Assembly (NCBI GenBank): GCA_029216955.1 | Contig: JANAVB010004000.1 | Coordinates: 3,236,829 to 3,300,828, forward strand | Length of the DNA: 64,000 bases | Source of the DNA: Iris pallida | Taxonomy: Eukaryota > Streptophyta > Magnoliopsida > Asparagales > Iridaceae | Direction: 5' to 3' | Part shown: positions 22,701 through 34,737 of the stretch, one piece after another | Layout: each line of letters opens with the position of its first letter | Position numbering within the stretch: the stretch's first letter is position 1 | The notes under the pieces: model-generated | The model's database searches: none | The model's input: the letters and a program-made list of their open reading frames with translations, nothing else | Told to the model about the DNA's origin: nothing | Made by a program: the position numbers and the translations under genes

Positions 22701-23954
22701 AATCGTATATTGACATGTAAATCATTAACAGGCTACTTGGACCTCGATACGGATTCTTGACCCGTATCCGTAGCACAGAACCCAAGGCAAGTATACCTTG
22801 CCTTTCTACACAGCTTTATTTACATGCACTGTTTTATTTATTATCCATTTTTTCACATATTGTTGCCATGTATCATTCATATCCTGTTTATATACTGGTA
22901 TCACTACTATATAGAATGTGTTTACAGTTAGCTATGTATGTTATTGGATGTATTCATTTGAGCCTTGATCGAGTCGTATCGTGAGTCGTGAACTGAACTG
23001 CTTTTACCTCCGTGTCTTGAAACCTTGAAGCTAACCTGCGAGTCCACATTAGGGACGAGGGTTAGAAGTATATGTTTCACACCTGCGAGTCCACACTAGG
23101 GACGAGGGTGATGCTAACCTGCGAGTCCATACTAGGGACGAGTGTTAGTAGTATATGTTTCACACCAGCGAGTCCACACTAGGGACGAGGGTGATGCTAA
23201 CATGCGAGTCCACACTAGGGACGAGGATTAGTAGTATATGGTTTACACCTGCGAGTCCGTACTAGGGACGAGTGTGATGCTAACCTGCGAGTCCACACTA
23301 GGGACGAGGGTTAGTAGTTGTTCAAACATGCGAGTCTACACTAGGGACGAGGGTTTGAGTATTCGATTTGGTTATCCGTGACATCTTGACTTGAGTTCTC
23401 TTGTCCTCGTTCAGCAGTTCATTTATGTGTAGATAGTGTACAGATTCGTGTTTATTCATTGTTCAGTTTTACTTGTTGATTTTGTATTTTCTTCTATACA
23501 TAATAAACTGTTAGAAAGGCTCATTTTTATGTATCTTGCTAGTCCTCTGAGGACCTGATGATCTCTTCAGGTTAGCCGCGTTTGAGTCAGGAGCAGACAA
23601 GAAGGTTGAGCCAGCATCAGATCGCAGCGCTTGCAGATGTAGTGGTCTTGATTAGCAGTTTTTATTCAGTTAGTTACTCCATATATTTCTCTATTTTTTC
23701 GTCTATTGGTAGTGGATTTGTGTCCACCGGACGTGACAGTAATTCTTGACATTCAGTTATATTCATTATCTTTCAGTTCATGTCTTCTTTTCATTGATCT
23801 TGATTGTGACAGGATTTTATGTGGATGAGATATAGTTTACCATAAGATTCTAGTAGCCGTGACTTGTGCATAGACAGCGTACTACCGCCGACACTGCGGC
23901 ATAGGCTGGGCTTGGACACGCTTCGTATCCAAAAACCGGGTATGGGTCGTGACA
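19789..23954 (+). mobile_element. Solo LTR (4166 bp) nested in LTR C
   Basis: It begins TGTCAACCCC, ends GGGTATGGGTCGTGACA and is flanked by GTTAG on both sides (19784-19788 and 23955-23959). Joining the flanks restores the LTR C sequence seen intact near 39270-39300. The U5 hairpin and LTR end match the A-D/G group, but its start and body differ, so it is another family. No polypurine tract, primer-binding site or coding sequence lies within. Short ORFs inside (for example 21351, 22757) have no recognisable motif. Confidence 0.85.
23031..23359 (+). repeat. Eight tandem hairpins with constant loop, variable stem
   Basis: Each unit has a 23-nt loop starting TGCGAGTCC and ending GGGACGAG, itself able to form GTCC/GGAC. 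Flanking arms fall in three classes: CTAACC/GGTTAG (units 1 and 7; reduced to five pairs in 3 and four in 5), CACC/GGTG (units 2 and 4; CAC/GTG in 6) and TCAAAC/GTTTGA (unit 8). The two common classes alternate. Confidence 0.75.
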
Positions 23955-24011
23955 GTTAGCACCAGTTTCAACATGTGATCGGCTTAGGAATATGATACTA
24001 GATTTGGCCTG

Positions 24012-24040
24012 GTTAATCATACGTTCGGTGTATGATTAAC
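24012..24040 (-). other. 11-bp perfect hairpin in LTR C
   Basis: GTTAATCATAC, 7-nt loop, GTATGATTAAC. The homologous hairpin in LTR D (47477-47505) has two T-A pairs replaced by C-G, keeping the stem. Confidence 0.6.
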
Positions 24041-24755
24041 ATTGTTCAAGGTTCAAGACTTGATACAAGGAGGGTATTTATCACATATCTACGCTAATAC
24101 CTCCGTCCCGACTAGTATAGTGGATCCAACCATGACACGTTATGACACGGGATTCTCTGAAAAGATAGCTAGGCGTCGCAGGAATCGTGTCTATACTATG
24201 CACAAGAAACAAGGACAAGGCTTGCACAAGAGATACCAAGAAATACATGGAAAAACATCTCGTGACAGGATCCAGACAATACCAATACGTGTGAACAATA
24301 TGTCAAGAGAACAAGGATATCTATACTAGATACAAAAAACATAGATGATATCATAAAACAAAAATATTATCAGAGAATGTACTCGCCTCAATTTAGTTGG
24401 AAGTCGACATGCACGACATGAACGTATCGACACAGAACAGGTACCGATGCTATGCTCCACAAGGTGGTCCCAGATAATGACACGGTCAGTTCCATTGAGT
24501 CCAGAATAGTCCAAAAAGCCTAATTTGATATATAAAAGTCCAGAATCAGGATTTGGCACGATAATAGAGATGAGGAATAGGAAACGACTATAATAGTCGT
24601 GACTTATAATTTAAGGGAAAAGGGAAAGAATAAATACAAATACATATCTATCTACAAATCATTTATAATATTTAGAAACTATAATTTTTATTCATAAAAT
24701 ATTATTAGGTAATACCAGAAACCCAAAAAATCATTTAGATTTTTACAAAACCATT

Positions 24756-24756
<1 letters not shown>

Positions 24757-24840
<84 letters not shown>
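24757..24840. repeat. (AT)n microsatellite
   Basis: Two AT-dinucleotide runs separated by a short T-run. The orthologous site in the 5' LTR of C is the (AT)n tract at 40065-40113, with a different length. The Ile/Tyr-rich ORF across it is an artefact. Confidence 0.95.
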
Positions 24841-24843
<3 letters not shown>

Positions 24844-26668
24844 CTAATAATATGAATTTCAAGTTGTATATTATTAAAATATCAAGTTGCACATCGTTAT
24901 TCGTACATCGAAACCTATGACACACAAATCGAGATAAGACAATCAACCGTAAGGTTAACAATCTTATCATAGTGATCCATATGATCATCTTATCAATTTC
25001 AGCGATGTAAGATCACTGGAATCGACTGATCTCAGTTTTGTTGCAAGAATTCCGAAATACGAACATAATAAGCATTAATTATAACTAATGGTGATACATA
25101 AAAAAATATCTACATATGTTGTCGGATGATGAAACAAATATCACCAACGTGTCTAGAATGGTCAAATCAGCTAGGATAGTCTATCCATAAGTCCAATTTG
25201 GACACAGGGGCAAAAGGACAATTTTGGGGCAAAATGATGTACTTGTTGGACCCACTTTACACCGAAAGACGTGCCAGGATACAAGTCTACTAAACCTAAC
25301 AAATTATATGTCTATGAATCCAAATGACGATATGAACTCAACGGTATATCCAAAATTGAATTCCGATGAGCCGATCTCAAAATGTTCCATTGACTCGGAC
25401 TATGGGACCCGCCTTGCACCGAAATACGTGTCAGGGCCCATGTCCTCCAAATCGAACAAACTTTATATGAATTTGTGCCAGAACGATGCCACGAGTCTAC
25501 TGGAGGTGTCTGAATTTGAATCCGGAGTTTCGGGTCCAAAATTAGAATTTTACAAATTAAAAATTACAAATTCGGACGGCCAACTATGACGTCAAATTCA
25601 ACCAATCAAATAAGCTCACAATGAAATAAAACTTGAAGGACAAGAATTTGGTTATACCATATGTGCATAGGAACATATGGCACGTCAAACGGAGCTACAA
25701 CGGTGAAGATACGAGTCCACGAAGTTGGCTCCACAAAACTGTCCAAAAATAACATAATTTAAATGGTCAACTTTGCGGCCATTTTTGATCTATCAAATGA
25801 TCAAATTAACAGCTGAAACTTGACAAAAGTGAAGGGGTATATAGCGAGATTATGACGAATAAAAGAGTTCATCGATCCAGCGGTCGGATTGTCCAAAAAA
25901 TACGCACGAAGTCGCTGTCCCGAAATACGATTTCTGAGTTCCAAATCGTGCGTCACGACGGGATCCCGTGCCAAACGTACGAATCGGCTATGTGGCTCGT
26001 CGGGGAGGATGAGCGACAGTCTGGAGGGCTTGCCAGGGTTCGCTAGGACCGCACGAGGTTGTGGGCGGCGGTGCACGGTCGTCAGGTTTGGTTCGAAATA
26101 GGTTATGTCTATATCTTGGTCAACAGGTTTGGATCGAAATGGTGTCCCCAATTCAAATCTAAAATAAATGTGACTCCGTGGGGTGAATCAAGATTGGGTC
26201 TTATGTCAGAAAAGTTGTTCGATAAAAATGAAGCACAAGATGGTGTGTCTGAGTGGGACACGAAGGTCATGGGTGTAGGGTGTCTTGACTAGATCATGCA
26301 TGTGAAGTTAGTTTTGAGAAAACAACTAGTCTTGTGCTCCTAAATTAAAAGTTATAGCAATGTGCATATGATAATCATAAATAAAAGTAGGAAAAGTCAA
26401 ATGGCCTAAATTGATCTGAAAGTTGTATGATGCAAAATGAATACAAGAGAACAAGTTTGAGTGGGACATGATATATCAAAATGAAAATAATCTTGTCTAC
26501 TGTAAACTGATGAAGGAAGTTTCCAGAGATTGACATCTCTAACGCTCCAGAAATCAAAGTCACGAAAAAGAACATTTAATGAACAAAATAATTAAATAAA
26601 AAAATATTTATTAAAAATAATACATTTAGAAAATTTTAAAATAAACCCTATAATTGAGGGAGCTCACA

Positions 26669-27210
26669 TCCTACCTACCTTACAAGAATTTCGTCCTCAA
26701 AATTAAAAATCATCCAATAGGTCAAACTAAAATATCTATCTGCTACGGCTGTCGTACTCAATCTGCTACCGTTGTGATCGTCTATTCACTGATATCTCCC
26801 GATTTGGTACGCAATATTATATCTCCTCCTAACTTATCCTATATCATTCCACATATCGATTTACCCTCCAATCATATATAATTAGTCTACAGGTAACTAA
26901 CAAAAATCCTACAACTGCTCAAACCTCAATTTGTAAGTACAAGATTTGGATCATCAATTCATAGTCACATCAATATAATGTTGCATCACTTCATCTTAGA
27001 TGCCCTATCATCAAGTTATACTATCAAAGCAATTGTTCTTAATGGTTTCTAAGTTCACTATAGTAAGTCACTCATATCCGTCCTATAAGCTTAACCTAAT
27101 CAATCTCTAGGAAAATCACCCATCACAATCATAAATATATTATAGTTATATTATGGAATCCATTAATGTGGTTGTCTAATAAATAGAAGGTAGCAAGGGA
27201 CTAGGACTCG
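26669..27210 (-). mobile_element. Internal region of C, 3' end, with polypurine tract
   Basis: On the minus strand it ends in ATTTTGAGGACGAAATTCTT and then AAGGTAGGTAGGA next to the LTR start at 26668. The rest is AT-rich and non-coding. It is cut at 27210 by element B; bases 27206-27210 (ACTCG) are the left target-site copy. Confidence 0.75.
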
Positions 27211-27960
27211 TGTCACGACCCGCACCCTAGAGTTAGGGCACGAGAACGTAACAACGCCCAGCCTATGCCGCAGTGTCGGCGGTAGAACGCTGTCCTAGGT
27301 CTCAATGCATCTAACAGTATAAGACTAAACAGTTTATACTCCCCGAATGGGGGTGACATAGCAGATACAGACTCAATCACATCTACGGTAGAGCATGATA
27401 AAGATAAATAAAACATGAAATCCAAAATAAATATAGGAGATAGAAGTCTAAGTGTCTAAGATACATAAACCCAGAAATACATCTCAAAACTCAAATACAG
27501 TAATCCACAAAGTAAATACAACTCCAGACAAAATGAAATAACTATCTAAACAACCTCTACTGTGTCTCCTCTAGGCTAGCAGGCAATCCCAGGCCATCTG
27601 TAAAATTTATCAACAGGTCCAGTCAGGACAGAAATGAGCACATTACATCTCAACAGTTCATAGCAGGTTAGAAAAAATAATCATGCAGTAAAGTAAGATA
27701 CAGGTACTGAAAGAAATGCTGTATGTAAACAAAGAGAGAGCTGTAATAGAAATATCTACTATAAATAAAGAGCTACCAGTGACTAGTGATTTAGAGCACA
27801 AAGTCGACATGTGAACGGCTTGATTGTACATGGCTATACTAAAGAGGCGTACATGGCTATTCTACTTTAGAATTGTTCATATGGCTATTTATACTCCCCC
27901 GTACCCCCAATCAATACACAAGGATCCAACCAGGTTATGTTATATGATGCTATGTAACAG

Positions 27961-28054
27961 CCCCCGAAGGGTGGTAGACCCCGAAGGTGATAAGACCCCG
28001 AAGGTGATAGACCCCGAAGGTAATAGACCCCGAAGGTAATAGACCCCGAAGGTG
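27961..28054 (-). repeat. Six repeats of a CC-TTCG-GG stem-loop
   Basis: On the minus strand each ~17-bp unit contains ACCTTCGGGGT. A C-UUCG-G core forms a very stable RNA tetraloop. LTR A has a single unit (6792-6801). The same six units occur in the other LTR of B (34643-34737). Confidence 0.8.
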
Positions 28055-28490
28055 ATACATAGTAGTTCCATAAATAGGATAAGGATTCTAGGAAGACTCT
28101 ACGATCATAAGAGTATATGTCGTAAGTGGTCAAAGAACCAATGAAGCATATGATACGTCATGTAAGTGAAACGCACAGAACATGTAGTACCCGATGCTCC
28201 CTAAGGATAACATCTCAAGAAGGAATCCATATAGTACCAATCCGTGTGACCAACGTGACAGTACAAGTAAAGTAATCTACTACAGGAAATAATTCTAAGC
28301 AGGATATGAAATGATCAGAGAATGTACTCGCCTCGATAACTTGAACAACTGATAAGTATAGGGGGTCCAACTGAAGCTACAGAGTCCTATTTAAAGCAAC
28401 ACAGGTTACAAGGTGTCTGGCTCCTAATTAGAACAGCACAAGTCACAACATGTCCAGAAGGGTAATATAAAGTACTATAATGCATTTTAC

Positions 28491-28590
28491 ATGAATCTAG
28501 GTCAAACTAGGCCAAAGTCAACCCTTGGTCAACTCTGGTCAACTGCACTAGTCAAATTAGGTCAAACTAGGTCATGTCCTAACCCAGTAA
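28491..28590 (-). promoter_or_regulatory. TTGAC (W-box core) cluster in LTR B
   Basis: The plus strand shows repeated GTCAA: CTAGGTCAAACTAGGCCAAA, then CTTGGTCAACTCTGGTCAAC. These are TTGAC on the transcribed minus strand. The copy at 35173-35272 in the 5' LTR is nearly identical. Confidence 0.4.
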
Positions 28591-30795
28591 GTCTTACTAG
28601 GCCTAACCAAGACTATCCTAGCAAGCACACATCAATACAAGGCTATACAAGCCAACATACACCCAACTCTATATAGCATGCAATTATTCAATACTCAAAT
28701 AGGCAAGAATTCACATTGGATATACACTAGGTAATCTATTACTTTAAGCTATATATGTCTACACATATATACACATGCATATATTGGTATTCAACATTAG
28801 GTCTATAATCATGGCATTTCAAATGGTTATATAAACTTATATATTACAACACAATATGCTAACATATATATAATATACATACATAGCTAAGTTAACTATA
28901 TTCATAAATACTTATTTAAGAGGCTATGTGTGTGTATGTGAACATGACAAAGGGGCAAGTGAGAGTTAAATGGGCATACATAGTGTATACATATCAAAGA
29001 GTGTCAAAGTGTAAGTGAACAATATGTCAAGTGTGATAGTGTCAACATAGTGTAAGGGGGTACATGAGGTAATATAGGATTTGTGTTAACATAGAACATT
29101 ACATCTCATTAACTTGTATATTGCATACATTACATCTATTATTACATTATATTCATGCTTGCATTCATTCATCATTCATTATTCTCTTGCACTACTATAT
29201 GCACCATACATTACATACTATGAAACCTACATATTCATTACAAGCCATACTTATGCATGCTTACATTAGATAGGATACTTACACCTCATACATCATTTAT
29301 TTAACCATTTACTCATGTTTGTATTCTTTATTTAATTACATATTGTATATATATTAACATGGGTTAAAATCAAATAGAACATTATATTACACACAAGGGT
29401 GCACAAAATGTATATGCCGAATAGTAACTCCTACTAATAATCAAGTACTGTACCATCTCAGTATGAATTAAAATTTAGGATTAAAGTATGTTATATATCT
29501 ATGTGTTAGCTTTCCGAAACTTTAAACGGATCACGTTTTCGTTTCCGAAAACTCCCGGAATCGCGAAAACACCGAGAACGCATTTGTCTTTCGTACAGCT
29601 GACACTCAAATAATTCTCCAGAAATTTACACAAAGAATTAGGCCTATTAATACATGTTTTTGGAAAGCTAACTTCAATATGCTTCTTTTAAAAAAATCGG
29701 GAGATTAAACCGAGCTTTGAGCTAGAAGTTATGACATTTCTAAGTTAGGGCTGAAATTAAAAACGTGGATAAAAATCATGACGGATTTAGGTAGTTTGAG
29801 ACAAAAGAACACAAGTATATAACATAATATATCAAGAACTCACTCTCTACACTAATATGTATATATGATACACTATAGAACACATCTCCAATACAAAAAT
29901 ATGAGATTAAACATGTAATAATTCATTCATACATAACAACAACACATAGTGTGTCCAAATTTGGGATTTTCCCACATGGACACAACCACAACACAAAGGA
30001 CACTCCTATGACCTCCAAATGGACACGAAATGGACACAAATGGAGATACAACTATGGGGTCATTCCTATGCGTTCAAAATAGACCTATATGCATGAGGAA
30101 ATGAAAAGGAGAAGGGATTTATACCTCTCGGTAGATCGAATCGAAGAAAAGCCTTCCCGGAGCGACACCGACACGTAGAGATTCCAAAAGGACACGAACG
30201 TGCTCCGAATCCTCCCAAACTTGGGTAGCTTCCTCCTTGGCTAGAATGGAGAAGGAAAGAAGAAGATTTGGTGGTGAAATGGAATAATTTGGTGGAGAAA
30301 TTGCTAGAAATTGCTCTCTAGGAATTTGGGGAAGAACAAGAGAGAGAAAAATAGATGGATAATGACAAATGGGAGGCTCAACCCTATCCTTATTGTGGCT
30401 GACCATAAAGGTAGTTTTGTCCTATTAGGAAAAGTCCAAAAGTCCCTTTTCTAGTCTATTTACTAATACATTGGTAAGGGGTTAAGTCGGGGGTAGTTTG
30501 GTCAATCCTAAAACACTAATCCATATTAATACTAACCAAAATAATTAGTCTAGTCACTAACTAAAATTAATATCATGTGGACTAAAATTAATATTATGTG
30601 GGCCATGCCTAACTAGTGTGTGGGCCCGCTAGAGTCAAAACTACCCCGGGTCCCCGATACAAGTCGGAATTAGTTGAAATTCGAACCCGACTCAAATAAC
30701 CCCAAAATATTACAATAAATAAATAAATAATTCTAAAATAATTTTAAAATGAAAAATGACAAAAATACCCCTGTTTCTGGAAATTGGGGGTGACA

Positions 30796-33700
30796 AATCT
30801 ATCCACCTTAAAAAATTTCGTCTTCGAAATTAAAACAAAGCAATCACAGGAAACACATGCAGAAAACAATCTCATTCAAATACTTTTCAAAAAAAATCAG
30901 CAATAAAAAAAATCTCCTTGAGGCACATCAAACATTTATAAATAAAAACTGATACGTATCCGATACGGACAGAAAACCATCACACCTATCAAAGGTCAAA
31001 ATTAACAATCACCAACGCAATAAATATCAAAATAATTCAAGGAGGTCTAATGCAAAATATTCCCAAAAATGACATTAAAATATCCTAATCACATGGTTAG
31101 GCTCTAGGTCAAACAGTCTCTAGGATTTCACTAGCAAAATATCAAAATTACAAGTCAAGATTTTAAATAGTTTTAAAATAATTTAAAAAATTACCAAAAT
31201 TATATCATGATTTAAATGTCAAATCAATAAATGATTAAAATTACAAAATTTCAAAATTACTCTCATTTTAGAAAATTGGGTGTTACAAGTCCACCCACCT
31301 TAGAAAAATTTCATCCTCGAAATTAAAATGTCCATACTCCCTCTAGGTCAAACCCCCACAAATCAAAGTCCCAGATTAAAACAAATCATGTGATCAAAAG
31401 GATGACATACAGGGTCATTGCATACGGTGCTAGTGAAAGTCTCATCTAGGTATACTAGTCATGCTAAACTAAGACGGTCATAGGGTATCAAACACCTAGA
31501 GTGCTAAACTGGAAAAGATACATAAATAACAAATCATTAAAACTGTAAGACAGTCTACCATCCTATGTGAAAGCTGGTACTCAAAAAAAATATAAAAATA
31601 AGAAAGGTAACTTCCAATAATCTAAAAGGGTACAGAAAAATTAATTTCAAAGTTAAAGAATTGAAAGTCACTTGCATTGAAATCCAATCACAATATATAT
31701 AGAGAGCGTTAGAGAGGGAAAAGCTGGCATTATGTAATGTTATATGGTTTGTGTGTGTATGGGTGTATGTAAACAGGTTAATATGGTAAGATAGTAGGCA
31801 TATGTGTAGACGAAATATACATAAAATTGTATATGAGAAATTGGGTTTCAAAACAACGGCTATCAAGTTACACTAATCATGGCATATTGGTTAAACAATC
31901 TACAATACGCAACTTATTTACTCATAACATGCATGGCTAACCTTATACATATATATATATAAAGAGGGTGTGTGTGTGTGTCCTTGTACAGGGTTATAGC
32001 CTAGTATTGAAAGGTTAAACCCAGTTTTAGTTCTGCATTTACATGCAAAGTCTGAAAATAAGCTAACATTTAAAACAGTAAAATATTAACATAATGCAGT
32101 CTCAGATTTTAGGGTTTTGAAACATCGCAACCCATCTCAATGGTCCTAATACATCCTAACATGATAGAAATAAAATCCTAACATACTATCCATACATTTA
32201 TCTATGCACACAGTTCAATATTACATGTTAAATCTGAAATTTAACTAAACATGGAAATCAATGTAAAAATGTTAACATGTAACTAGTTTTCAGGGTTTTG
32301 GAGAAATTTGAACATTAAAAACCAACTCAATGTTTATCACAACTAACATGTAAGAATATGAAACATAAATTTATATCCCTACTTCCCACAAGGTATATAG
32401 CTCAAATATTACATTTAAGAAATAAAACAGCAATTTAAACTAACATTTGGAATCCCGCATCAAGGGTTAACATGCACACAGTCTCAGATTTTACAAATTT
32501 AAACACAAAACTCAACCAAAATTTTGAATGGAAACCCCACGTATAACATACATGTGCAGTGATTTAAACATAACTAATAATATAAAATTTATATTTAAAT
32601 TACGAATTTAAACATGAAAAAGTAGATAACCAGAAATATTGGGGTTTTGACAATTTAAACATCAACAACATTTAATATGTATTTAGATAGGTGGAAAAAT
32701 CAAGTGTAGCATGCATAGTATTAGGCAAAGTGTATGCTATATATATTCATATACATATTCTCATGTCCTAATATAAAAAAAATTATTTCTACGTTAAGAC
32801 TAACATTTAGATTCCTACCAAGATTGCAAGCAGGTGATTGACGTAATCAAGGCAGTTTTATTATTATTATTTAATACAAGAATAATAGCAAGGAAGAAAT
32901 AACGATAAAATCTGTTTTGCTTATCTATTTAAAGAAGAACCATTTTGAAATCCAGAGCTAAATTATCAAATCCTAGATAAAGTCTAGCAAAATTATCGAT
33001 TCATTGCATTAAGAAGAAACTCATAGCAAGAAGTTACGCCAAGGTTTATAAAAACAGGCAAACCTACTCTTAAGTTAAATAATGAGAAGCAAACAAAACA
33101 AAACAATTAATAATTAAAAAAAAAATTTGAAGGACAGAAACAAAAGTAGAGAAAACATGTTTCGAAAACATTTAAGGTACAATCTGATAATCATATGCGT
33201 CTGTCCAAAATCATGGTACACTAAATCCTCGTCATACTAGTAAGCAAGGCTACGATAATCACAGAGTCCTTGACTTATGCACATACCTCTAGAATCGTGG
33301 TATTTAACATTTTTGCGGTGCCGCTAGCTTGGCTGCGAAAACCTTAAATTCCCACACCCGAGAAATATATCCAGAGTCAGACTATATGTCCTCACCATGC
33401 TGGCTAATATGACTATAGAAGACTAGATTCCATAACATAGATGACCTAGCCCATATAATTTCATCTTGTCAAAAAAAATTAAATTAAATCAACAATGAAT
33501 ACCCATAAATCAAATCAAATTTATCAACGAACTTCAAAATTTAAAATGAACAAAAATCCATCAAAATACAACTCGAATGCAACATCTATCATCAAGATTC
33601 AAAATTCGACAATCATTCATCAAAATCAATGAATACAACTCAAATTCAACCATAATCCATCAAAATCAAATTTAACAACAGTAAGTAAAAATAAATCAAA

Positions 33701-33892
33701 TCAAGGGAAAAAAGAGTTCTCAAATCGAAGTTAAAATAAGATTCTCAAGGGTCGTCCCGGGAATCTCTCAAGGGTCCTAACTGTGATTGAGTACCTTCAA
33801 AAATATATTCTATTCCTACTACAGGCTGTAGTGGTACTCTAGCTCGAATACCACTACACAAACTCGACCTACATGGGCCACCACTAAAAACG
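30796..33892 (-). mobile_element. Internal region of element B, chimeric
   Basis: Reading on the minus strand, it begins with the primer-binding motif (complement of 33866-33883) and a region matching A's internal sequence. At 31302-31288 it reaches a polypurine tract (AAGGTGGGTGGACT). Instead of ending there it runs into an A-type U3 start (31287-31013), then unrelated sequence, then a second polypurine tract (AAGGTGGATAGATT at 30809-30796) before its own LTR. No coding frame is supported; the ORF at 31866-31555 lacks motifs. Confidence 0.75.
31013..31287 (-). mobile_element. Captured start of an A-type LTR inside element B
   Basis: The minus strand reads TGTAACACCC and then follows LTR A 3849-4110, including TTTGACCTAGAGCCTAACC and TTTAATGTCATTTTTGG. 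It is preceded by its own polypurine tract. This is the beginning of a different LTR left within the internal region. Confidence 0.7.
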
Positions 33893-34642
33893 TGTCACGA
33901 CCCGCACCCTAGAGTTAGGGCACGAGAACGTAACAACGCCCAGCCTACCCCGCAGTGTCGGCGGTAGAACGCTGTCCTAGGTCTCAATGCATCTAACAGT
34001 ATAAGAGTAAACAGTTTATACTCCCCGAATGGGGATGACATAGCAGATACAGTCTCAATCACATCTACGGTAGAGCATGATAAAAATAGATAAAACATGA
34101 AATCCAAAATAAATATAGGAGATAGAAGTCTAAGTGTCTAAGATACATAAATCCAGAAATACATCTCAAAACTCAAATACAGTAATCCACAAAGTAAATA
34201 CAACTCCAGACAAAATGAAATAACTATCTAAACAACCTCTACTGTGTCTCCTCTAGGCTAGCAGGGAATCCCAGGCCATCTGTAAAATTTATCAACAGGT
34301 CCAGTCAGGACAGGAACGAGCACATTACATCTCAACAGTTTATAGCAGGTTTGAAAAAATAATCATGCAGTAAAGTAAGATACAGGTACTGAAAGAAATG
34401 CTGTATGTAAACAGAGAGAGAGCTGTAATAGAAATATCTACTATAAATAAAGAGTTACCAGTGACTAGTGATTTAGAGCACAAAGTCGACATGTGAACGG
34501 CTTGATTGTATATGGCTATACTAAAGAGGCGTACATGGCTATTCTACTTTGGAATTGTTCACATGGCTATTTATACTACCCCGTACCCCCAATCAATACA
34601 CAAGGATCCAACCAGGTTATGTTATATGATGCTATGTAACAG

Positions 34643-34737
34643 CCCCCGAAGGGTGGTAGACCCCGAAGGTGATAAGACCCCGAAGGTGATAGACCCCGAA
34701 GGTAATAGACCCCGAAGGTAATAGACCCCGAAGGTGA
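34643..34737 (-). repeat. Six repeats of a CC-TTCG-GG stem-loop (5' LTR copy)
   Basis: Same six units and same spacing as 27961-28054, showing that the amplification predates the insertion of B. Confidence 0.8.

Larger units (their letters stand above)
23960..26640 (-). other. Non-coding body of LTR C (3' copy)
   Basis: This continues the interrupted LTR. It holds the 24012 hairpin, an (AT)n tract and a region around 25150-25600 that also occurs in LTRs C (40440-40900) and D (48300-48900). ORFs such as 25224-25589 recur only as decayed shadows in those copies, so they are not genes. Confidence 0.6.
19192..26668 (-). mobile_element. 3' LTR of element C, interrupted
   Basis: The LTR starts TGTGAGCTCCC at 26668 and ends at 19192 (TGTCACGACCC on the plus strand). 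It is broken at 19788/23960 by a solo LTR. Against the 5' LTR it lacks about 0.8 kb: plus-strand sequence jumps near 26077 from the match of 41355 to the match of about 42200. This removes the presumed U3/leader region, so this LTR is probably promoter-dead. Confidence 0.8.
27211..30795 (-). mobile_element. 3' LTR of element B (3585 bp)
   Basis: It starts TGTCACCCCC and ends GGGTCGTGACA on the minus strand. Most of it matches LTR A, but the first ~240 bp of A's U3 are replaced by a short segment (TGTCACCCCC...CAGGGGTATT). It holds the UUCG repeat block, the TTGAC cluster and, near 30120-30400, the leader with the 95-residue ORF shared with the other copy. That ORF lies in the leader and is not conserved in LTR A. 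Confidence 0.85.

Noticed and set aside
23031..23359. Possible CRISPR array (regular repeats with variable parts)
   Set aside because: The setting is a plant retrotransposon LTR; the variable parts are short complementary arms, not unique spacers, and no cas gene exists.
24755..24988. Minus-strand ORF with a long Ile-Tyr run
   Set aside because: It is a translation of the (AT)n microsatellite.
27824..28039. Paired ORFs at 27824 and 34506 (71 residues)
   Set aside because: They translate the UUCG repeat block of the two B LTRs; identity reflects LTR duplication, not coding selection.
30119..30406. 95-residue ORF repeated at 36847-37134
   Set aside because: It is the same leader segment of the two LTRs of B; conservation reflects the recent duplication of LTRs, and LTR A does not keep the frame.
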